DNA from: Rusavskia elegans
Taxonomy: Eukaryota > Ascomycota > Lecanoromycetes > Teloschistales > Teloschistaceae
Assembly: GCA_011316305.1 (NCBI GenBank)
Contig: SAUG01000112.1
Coordinates: forward strand, 1-64,000
Reading direction: 5' to 3'
DNA length: 64,000 nt
Below, piece after piece: positions 56,432 to 64,000 of the stretch. The notes under the pieces were generated by a model, which saw only the letters and a list, made by a program, of their open reading frames with translations, was not told where the DNA came from and did no database searches. The translations under genes were made by a program, and so were the position numbers. Numbering within the stretch: position 1 is the stretch's first letter; the number at the start of each line of letters is the position of its first letter.

Positions 56432-58192
56432 TCACACCATCTTCGTGACATCCTTTTCAATGGTTGGCTGGACGCTCTCGGACTTACTGTTGACTCTGGC
56501 AGCTTCCAAGCCATTACCACCTCTCGGTGTCAACCTGATAGACACCCAGCCAGCAGCCGTCAGTCGTCTAGTCGTATTCATGATGCCGTTCCACTTCAGC
56601 CATATGAGGAAGAGTATGAGTGTAATCGGGACGGTGGTCGCAAGAAAAAACCACCAGTCAGGCGTCACAGTTAGATATCCCGTTTGTCCATCGAAGAAGG
56701 CCATGCCGAAGAAACTCGATATGGCTGTCGCGGGTAGGAAGACCATAGTCAAAGCGGCGATGGTTTTCATTGCAGCGCTGTCGTTCTTGGTAGCCTGGGC
56801 AATGGACATGTTTGTCTCGCTGTCCTGTTGGGTCACGAGATTGAATACCTATGAATTGCCATTGTATCAGTACCGGGTGGTGAGGATTAGATGGGTTACA
56901 GTCGAAATACTCACAAGGTTCATCGCAATGTCTTTCCGTGATTTGTAGCTCAGGAGCCATCGCCGCCGAGCCTGCAGTGTATGGAGAAGCTGTGCCAGCG
57001 AATCTTCGACCAGGTAAAAGCCCTGTTGCAATGTCGCATCGAATGCATTCTTTAATCTCGTGTGTGCGGCTCCCATTCGCTCGACTACCATGGTCCCCAT
57101 TTCGGTGCTTGAGACAAGGGAGTCTGCATCTTGGGAGATTAGATGCAACTCATTGGTGAGGGCTCTCAAGGCTGCTCGGTCGAGAGACTTGTCGCCTTTG
57201 CCATAAGCATCCACGTTGTCCAGGGCGTCGTATAAGCGATGCCGCAGAGTTGTGATTATCTGTTTTGACTGAAGAAAGGACTCATGAGCGACGATATGGT
57301 GTACGAGAAAGGGATCCGGGATCGATGAGCGGCCGGATTGGTCACTTGTTGACTGAGTAAATGCCTCTTCTATTCTTTGCTTTGCAACATCTATGCAGGA
57401 ATCGTTCTCGCCAGATACGATTATGTATGTGGTTGCGGCAGTCTCCCTCTGGAAACTCATGTATACGGAACAAGCCTGTAATTTCGTGTGGCTGTCCCAC
57501 CGGGGGTGCTGGCACATGTATTCTTGACTGACCATCAGCAGTGTCTCGAGAAGTTATTACGCTCGTACGAACCTTGTCTACACAACTTGCCCTCCGAGTC
57601 GTAGACATGGTGGAGGCCGGGCGCTCCATAGTCTGGCTCGCCCAGGAGCAGCGAAATAAAGTGCGGAGATACCTGGAGGTCTCCCAGAAGTTCCCGTGCT
57701 TGGGTCTGCTGTACTGAGATTTGCGATGCAAAGGTTGTGTCCTTTGCGCGTTTCGAGGTGAAAAATCTGCATCGTCAGGGTATGCGATGAACATTGTCAA
57801 ACTTCAATGCTCACATGACGCGTAGTTGGGCTGTAACAGTGCCGTCTGTGGATCCCTGATTTCTCAGCTTATGGAGACAAGACTACAAGTAATGTGGCAC
57901 ATCGGGTCGCTACCTTGATATACTTCCTCAACTCCTCGTCATGAATACCCGTCCTGGTGCTGGTGGTGCCGTCGGCACCTATTTCTAGTATTTCACAATT
58001 CGTGCAATCTGCAAAGTTGTTGCCGTGATTCAATATGCTTTGGTAGTATGCGAGATCGTAGGTGGGCTGTGACGCGGCAGGAAGCGTACACGGGTACTGA
58101 CTACAATTCAAAACGGCCCTCTTGACATCTACGTAGTCGCTGGCCAAGCGTTGTTTTGTTGGTCGAATGACCTCATCCGACATGGCTGCCAT
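56432..58192 (-). CDS. CorA-like transporter family protein
   Basis: Join complement(56432..56848, 56915..57522, 57573..57766, 57815..57855, 57914..58192), 512 residues, five exons, introns 48-66 bp. The soluble N-terminal part shows VSPHFISLLLGEPDYGAPG, CQHPRWDSHT, CSVYMSF and TYIIVSGEND, typical of fungal CorA-like proteins. A long helical stretch follows (residues 270-400). Two transmembrane segments lie near the C-terminus (TMVFLPATAISSFFGMAFFD and WWFFLATTVPITLILFLIWL). The usual GMN loop motif reads GMA here. Known: CorA/Alr proteins move Mg2+ at membranes; members without GMN may have other substrates. The exon 3-4 junction has a second in-frame option (57,528-57,566), which would add three residues. 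Confidence 0.85.
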
Positions 58193-59137
58193 AAGTTATA
58201 CTCGTGATGCAAGGAATGAGAACACAATATTGAGGGTTGCAAGGCAGGAATTGATGAAACCAAAGACACCCTTGCGTTATTCGATTAACGAGACTAGGAG
58301 AAGAAGAGAGGAAGAGAGAATATTGAAGTGTCCATATGTAGTAGCCAAAAACAGAATCATCAAGCAGCGCTGCTAGAGCAGAGAAGGACTGCTGCTTAAA
58401 TTTCCCTGGGGTTTCGAAACAACTCATCATTAAGTCCCCTGCATCGTTTCTAAAGAAAGAGTGCGATCTTATGGAAATACTGGGTCGATGTAGGTGCTGC
58501 CCCAGCTGAGACCAGTAGACAATGCTCTTGACGAGGCTGGAGGCGTTATCAGATCGTTCCAGGCTCAGAATTGCCGTTCAATGTGGCTTGAAGGATGATG
58601 AGAATAGGAAAGCTCCTGCATAACCACACTCGCACCAACCTTGATTGGAAGCTCCCAGTTTGACAGATCGTTTCTCGGAAACCCGCCCATAGGTCCTTTA
58701 CTTTCGAGACCGATACGTGTCACTTCGTCTGCGGAGCGCAACAATGCTTTACCAATCAGGAACTTGGCTTCCACTTCCACGAATTGGTCAACAACACGAA
58801 GTTCCTCTCTAAATATTCTTGTAATTATGATGATCGGAACTTTGCAAGCATAAGTATTGTGCGACAAATATGAGGTTCTCGTTTACTCTATATACGAGAT
58901 GAGGGTAGTCCTAATATGTATCCGTAAAGCTCCGTCGTCAAAGGCGGAGTCGCCAAGACCGCCCGTAAAAGGCGCGCTTAGCTCCCTAAAGCTGGACCCT
59001 AAAACAGCATCTAAGGAGGAAATTGGCGGCCACCATAGGGCTCCCGTTACGTTATCTCTCAGCGGTCTCGGCGGCTCTGCCGGCGATAAAGTTGCGTCAA
59101 TCAATTAAGAGTCTCACCGACTGGGTTTTCAAGAACG
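58193..59137. other. intergenic with a GC-rich hairpin block
   Basis: Minus-strand frame 58,565-58,867 (100 codons) has no known domain. A GC-rich block at about 58,925-59,095 contains a GCTCCG/CGGAG hairpin and repeated CTAAAG/GTAAAG motifs; origin unknown. Confidence 0.4.
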
Positions 59138-60354
59138 ATGTCCCATGATTTCAGCCCAGCTCTTCCCGATGACCTGGAAGAGAGAGCAATTGCCAGATTC
59201 GACAACCTTCTAGACCAAGGAGAGATACTCTACGAGGCCCCAAAGATACATATCGTGACCAGACATAGTATCCAGGTACTACTTTTCGAGCGCTCAAATC
59301 CTAGCTACCATGCTGCAACCCATAGGGTTTGCCGCGTCTGAGCCATGCTGATTATGCTTCACCACGACAGTTCCACTTTTCCACTACCCCTATCCTAGGT
59401 CCAAAGCCGGTTCTTTCTCCTACAGATCCTGCTCGCTCGAGACCGTTGGGACCATTCATCAATCCACCAGATGAATTCATCCTCGCAAGGCTGGGAGAAT
59501 CCCACACCCTCATCATGAATGTAGGTCTTCCCAAGCTTGAACCTGGAATTCTGTCCGACTGCTCGTCATCACATAATTCCAACTACATGCCACGAATTCC
59601 GTACTTCAATCACTATCCCAGCTTTATGTAGCCGACAGATATCATCCCTGACCAGTCCTGCCCCTGCAGTAATTCTCGCAATAAAACTGACAAAAGTTAA
59701 CATCCAAGCCACCCAGAAATACTGCGTCTATCGACCCATGCTAATTCTGCACACCACTACTTTCGAACCACAAGCCAACGACCTAAATGCCCAGGATCTC
59801 GCCGCGGCATGGGCCTTGCTCAAAGCCTTCACCACGCCGCAGATGGTGATCTACAACTGTGGCGTCAGTTCAGGGAGCTCCCAAGGCCATAAGCATTTGC
59901 AGATTTTCCCACGACAAGACTGTTCGGGTTTTGCAATGTGGCCTGGGAGAGCCGGATCTTTCGAAGGTATGTAGCAAGCAATGGTCACTTTGCTTTCATA
60001 AATGATAATTTTGATCTAGAGATCACGAGCGATATCCCTCATATCGAATGCAAGCATTTTGTCATACGCTTACCGCCTGCGGCGACGGCAGGGCATGTGT
60101 GGGAGCAATATAAGCGGCTGCTTGGAGAGACGAGGCTAGCTTTGCGGGCGCTGCGAGCGGGGACTGGTTATAATGTCATCCTTGTTCCAGAGTGGTTGGC
60201 GTTGATACCACGGATCAGCAAAGGGCGGGGAGAGTTGATTTTCAATGCGGCGAACATGGTTGGACTGATATGGACGAAGGATGATGGGTTTAAAGGGAAG
60301 GTGATGGGGTTGTTACCCGGTTTGTTGGCGGAATTAGGCGTCCCTAATGAATGA
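59138..60354 (+). CDS. Ap4A phosphorylase-like (ATP adenylyltransferase family)
   Basis: Join 59138..59275, 59371..59520, 59717..59966, 60020..60354, 290 residues; introns 95, 196 and 53 bp. The start ATG gives SPALPDDLEERAIARFDNLLDQGEILYE, then exon 2 FHFSTTPILGPKP and LGESHTLIMN, exon 3 KYCVYRPMLILHTTTFEPQ and the active-site strand SSGSSQGHKHLQIFP (His154, His156, Gln158, the HxHxQ motif), and exon 4 with NVILVPEWLALIPR. Known: yeast Apa1/Apa2 phosphorolyse diadenosine tetraphosphate to ATP and ADP. Length is slightly short of the yeast enzymes (about 320), and the N-terminal half is more divergent than the rest. Substrate is inferred from family only. Confidence 0.88.
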
Positions 60355-60889
60355 ATACATGGAATCCCTCATCGAGAATATCTGATACAGGGCATTGTTG
60401 AAAAAGCTCAAGGGTTCCTGCATATCCGCAGCGTCGACGGGAGGTAGATTGGCGAGTTTTTATAAGGGTTATAATCGAGGAACATCATATAGTCATGGTA
60501 AATACTATAGGAGATCCCAAAGAATACTATCCTAATCGTTGCTACTGTTTCCAATTCAGGGGGTTTGGGGCGGAATACGTTCCGCGGCAACCTTGTTCCG
60601 CAGCGGAAGGGATAGAGATTCTCTCTCTCTGTTCGGAAATTCGTAGCGGAGGTCTTCGCAGACGAATGTGTCAAACCCCATGATCTGACATAGGCGAGGA
60701 CAGTAGCGAGACGAACATATGACTATGCTCAGATGTCTGCGCATAATTACGTCGCAAGCGAATCAGATGGGAAGAACAGCTTCTTGACTATTCTCACGTT
60801 GAATCTGGCCCTATCCAATAACAATCTATGATGCAGAAGGTAAAGATTTTGCTGTTTCCACAGACAAGAGCCTTCACATCCATCAAGCT
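60355..60889. other. convergent intergenic region, nothing recognised
   Basis: About 530 bp between the 3' ends of the Apa-like and GST-like genes. Confidence 0.5.
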
Positions 60890-61699
60890 CTAATCGTCCT
60901 TCTCCAGCCATTTTCCAGATGCTTCATACAACGTCGCCAAAGCCGGCTCCATCCCTACCGTCCTCTCAAACACCCCCTCGCCCAGTCTCTTGAAAAGACA
61001 TAACGCGCCCACAAGGATGAAATCGGTATACGAAACCTCACCGCCAAGAACGAAAGGCCCACCATTCTCTTCGATCAAAGCCGCAATCTCCCGAATGATA
61101 GGCTTCGCCTCTTCCCATTGCGCGTCCCCACTCAGCTCTTTGTCCAATTGCTCGAGCGGCATGCCGAACTGCTTCGACCTCGACTCGTGGAAGTAGGGCA
61201 CGCTCTCTGGGTTCAACAAGTTCCTACCCATCTTCGGGATAAGGATACCCCTCATGGGCACCAGCAGCCGTCCGAAGATTTCTCCCACCTTGGCCAATTG
61301 TGGGGAGTTGAGGTGGAGGGGTGGGTCTGGATACTTTTCTTCGAGGCTGGCGGCGATATTCTTGGAGTCCATGATGTAGGTTCCATCCGGGAGACGGATT
61401 GCGGGCACGGTGTAGGGTTGAGGATTGAGGGAAGGGGGGTTGGGTGGGATACCGAGCGATTTGAAATGGGGCGCGACATGGTTGAGTTCGATCCATTGGG
61501 TGGTGTAGGGGATTTGTTTGTAGTTGAGGACGAGGCGAGCTGGGTAGAAGGCAAGAGGAGATGTTAGTGGGTGTATTTTGGTAAGGTGAAATAGGGGTGG
61601 AACGGAGTAATGGTTACTTTTCCATGTGTTGGGAGACCAGGAGGAACAGTGGCCTTTGCTAGGGAGATCGAAAAGAATGATAGGTTGGGCTTCTGACAT
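60890..61699 (-). CDS. glutathione S-transferase-like protein
   Basis: Join complement(60890..61539, 61618..61699), 243 residues; the 78-bp intron (GTAACC donor, CACTAAC branch, ACCCAG acceptor) joins TWK to TRLVLNYK. The thioredoxin-like N-terminal domain (residues 1-100) has ILFDLPSKGHCSSWSPNTWKTR, VPAIRLPDGTYIMDSKNIA (the cis-Pro and the DS glutathione-binding pair), and the C-terminal half is alpha-helical (residues 115-240, with GGEVSYTDFILVGAL). Known: this fungal GST group conjugates or reduces with glutathione in the cytosol. Substrate not inferable. The Cys in the GHCSS loop (residue 18) could act as in omega-like GSTs. Confidence 0.88.
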   Translation of the reverse strand: MSEAQPIILFDLPSKGHCSSWSPNTWKSNHYSVPPLFHLTKIHPLTSPLAFYPARLVLNYKQIPYTTQWIELNHVAPHFKSLGIPPNPPSLNPQPYTVPAIRLPDGTYIMDSKNIAASLEEKYPDPPLHLNSPQLAKVGEIFGRLLVPMRGILIPKMGRNLLNPESVPYFHESRSKQFGMPLEQLDKELSGDAQWEEAKPIIREIAALIEENGGPFVLGGEVSYTDFILVGALCLFKRLGEGVFERTVGMEPALATLYEASGKWLEKDD

Positions 61700-62760
61700 G
61701 GTTTGCTGCTTGAGTCAAATGTCTGGGATGTCGTAAGGTGGAAAGCTGGATGAAGAAGGTGGTATTCGTGGTGGGAAACGATGACTTGATCACAAGTTAT
61801 ATAACCAACGATTGGCCAAGCTCCGCGGACTTTCGGACTATAGCTGACGACTAAAACGTCTGCCTGCAGCTACGCGGGATTTTGTAAGCTGACAAGACAG
61901 TCATATTTCTAGGCATCGTGATCTTAGGTCAGTCGGGATGAATGATTCATTCTCGGCTCGAAGTTCCTCCTCCCCGAGTGCGAGAAAGGAGGCAAGGATG
62001 TTTCTTACGTGCCGTGGCTGGAGACACATCAATGTCTTTTCCCCTTGTCCTTCAAAAGGGCCCTGGGAGTCTCAATCATTGACACCCAAAATACGAGAGC
62101 GACAGCCCACAAAGCCGAAGAAAAGACCGGATTAGAAGGTCACCTCGAGTTACATACTCTAGTTGGCTCATTATTGAGTTGTAGAAGCAAGAGTGACATC
62201 GGCGATTAAGGTGACGGTAGTGCTAGGAGAGAATCAATATGATGCGCACCTTCCACAACATCAACATCATATTTCTTCAAAGTAATACACCTTTAGCTAT
62301 GCTTCCATCTGTCATCCAGCAAATAGATGTACTTCTGCCAACACCTCGAAGTGACGTCCTTTTCCACCCCGCCAATCCGGGGCCCGGGAATCGGGATTGG
62401 CGGCAGCGGGCGGTTAGAAACGGGCGGCCCGTGCGCCGCGCAGCCTCCAGGAGCCTTGGGAGCTTACGGATACCACCACGTCGTACCGCTTCTCAGAGCT
62501 CGACCTTCCCTACCTGGACATCTACAGCTCATGCCTGCAGGACCTCCTGACCCGGGTCCACTCTCAAGTATGCAGACTCTCCAGGGTCTTCGTGGTAGAT
62601 GGCTAAGGGGAAATTGCGGGGTTGGTGTCATACGACAAGCTCTATGGCGGATGAGCCTTCTGTCTATGTGTATGACTTCCGCTACGCGCTCTGGCCGTCT
62701 CGAGTCTACCAGTTCAACTGCTGATTCCTTTTCGTCTAGTTTGTACTGCGCAAAGACAGC
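61700..62760. other. divergent intergenic region, nothing recognised
   Basis: About 1.06 kb between divergent GST-like and PNGase A-like genes, so promoters of both. Plus frames at 62,239-62,767 have no domain. Confidence 0.45.
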
Positions 62761-64000
62761 ATGTTGACTTCACTGGGCCCGAACAGCTGCCACTCGCTCT
62801 TCCTTTTGTGCGTCCTCGTCACTCCGTCGCTGTCGACGGCTTTTTCACATGCGAGCCCTGACCGAGGACTGGTCAAGCGCCAGGTATCTACGACTCCACC
62901 TCTTGTCACTTTTCAAGTACAGGATCCGGTATTGATTCCTACCACAAATGGGAATCAGTCGGGATGTGTCCACACTCAGCTTCTCATGGACCATGAGTTC
63001 GCTTTCAGCTACGGGAAACCTTTCGTTGGTGAGGATACCTGGCTCTTGATTCTTGAACCAGAATCGAGATCTGATTATGTCAGGAAATTACGTCCCTCCT
63101 GCGTGCGATTTCAACCGTGTGATCATGAACTTCACCGTCACCTCCAAGGGGCGCCAGTTCGACCGATTAGGACTCATGTACTTGGGCGACATCGAGGTCT
63201 TCAGAACATCGACCGCAGAACCCACGTCGAACGGTATCGTTTGGACCTACATCAAAGAGATGGATCAGTATGAGACCTTGTGGAAGACCGAGCAGAAGAT
63301 CATTTTCGACTTGGGCAATCTCATTGACAGTACTTACACTGCCCCATTCAACACCTTATTAACCGCAACATTCTTCACTGTCCGAAATACAAAGCCTGCA
63401 GCGGATCAAATCCTGCCTATCTCTGCAAGGCGATCGGCAGACAACGGTCCCAGCGCATTTTCGTTACCGAGTAACAACGCTTCCGTGGCTTACCGGATAC
63501 TTCAAAATACTGAAAGAGCGGTCGTCACATTATCGGCTTGCGGTCAGGCGGCAGAAGAATTCTGGTATACCAACGTACCGAATTCCGAGGTCAATACGTT
63601 TGCAGACCAAGCTGGGGTACTCTACGGGTATTCGCCATTTCGAGAGGTGGAGCTTCTCATCGACGGTCAGATAGCAGGGGCCTTTGTGCCGCCGACTGTA
63701 ATTTTCACAGGAGGCATTGTACCCGGACTATGGCGTCCGATTGTTGGCATTGATGCATTTGACCTGACGGAATCGGAAATCGACGTGACACCTTGGCTTC
63801 CTCTACTCTGCGATGGTGTTTCCCATAGCTTCGAGATTCGTGTGGTAGGCCTCAATGACGACGGCCTCGGCAGAGCTTCGCTCTCTAATAGCGTAGGTTC
63901 TTCCTGGATCGTGACGGGCAAAATCTTCCTCTTCCTTGGTCCACAAGGCTCGGTAACTTCAGGTACACCCCCAAGGATTGACGCAGGCCCGCCAGAAATC
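62761..64000 (+). CDS. PNGase A-type glycoamidase, 3' truncated by window
   Basis: Join 62761..63028, 63084..>64000; the coding part in the window gives about 395 residues. The 55-bp intron (GTGAGG donor, GTCAG acceptor) joins KPFVG to NYVPPACDFNR. A signal peptide lies at residues 9-25 (CHSLFLLCVLVTPSLSTAF). Then LVTFQVQDPVLIPT, GCVHTQLLMDHEFAFSYGKPFVG, DFNRVIMNFTVTSKGRQFDRL, EVFRTSTAEPTSNGIVWTYIKEM and GGIVPGLWRPIVGIDAFDL, all hallmark blocks of fungal peptide-N4-asparagine amidase A. Known: PNGase A removes N-glycans from glycopeptides; the enzyme is secreted or wall-bound. The frame runs open to the window edge. Confidence 0.92.

Overview
The window is nuclear DNA of a filamentous ascomycete, most likely a dothideomycete-type fungus. 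Genes carry short introns (mostly 46-70 bp) with GT donors, CTRAC-like branch sites and AG acceptors, and they encode typical Pezizomycotina proteins. About 13 kb (36,291-49,412) shows the signature of repeat-induced point mutation (RIP). All exon joins below are my own manual splicing of the sequence; no alignment or transcript data were available.

Layout. 1-9,100 is gene-poor: simple repeats, a broken subtilase, an AKAP7/ASCC1-type 2H-phosphoesterase-like gene whose catalytic motifs are gone, a small putative secreted protein and ankyrin remnants. 9,573-35,961 is the gene-rich core: a HEL2/ZNF598-type ribosome-collision E3 ligase (-), a DEK_C/SWIB chromatin protein (-), translation factor eIF3b (+, divergent from SWIB), an F-box-like protein (+), an RNase H-like protein (-), a Pho80/PREG-type cyclin (-), proteasome subunit beta-1 PRE3 (-), a BEM46-type hydrolase (+), an NF-X1/FAP1 zinc-finger protein (+), a low-complexity protein (+) and an ankyrin protein (-). 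A 563-bp foldback element with perfect 53-bp terminal inverted repeats sits between PRE3 and BEM46.

36,291-49,412 is a nest of transposons. A Tc1/mariner-like element (about 100-bp TIRs, TA target duplication, transposase relic on the minus strand) is interrupted by a minus-strand Ty3-type LTR retrotransposon (241-bp LTRs, CGAAA target duplication, one extra LTR plus leader copy) and by a tRNA-headed SINE-like insertion with a 15-bp target duplication. CpA and TpG are almost absent across the nest while CpG persists, which removes nearly every start codon; this is why the block has no ORFs. The SINE-like insert and parts of the LTRs escape.

49,800-64,000 returns to ordinary genes: a small membrane protein (+), a secreted protein (-), an ectonucleotide pyrophosphatase/phosphodiesterase (-), a CorA-like transporter (-), an Ap4A-phosphorylase-like enzyme (+), a glutathione S-transferase-like protein (-) and a PNGase A-type amidase cut off by the window end (+). 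The genes are not an operon or an evident biosynthetic cluster. The core genes share a broad theme of protein synthesis, quality control and turnover (eIF3b, HEL2, PRE3), which is probably coincidental. I found no CRISPR array, rRNA gene, conventional tRNA gene or secondary-metabolite cluster.
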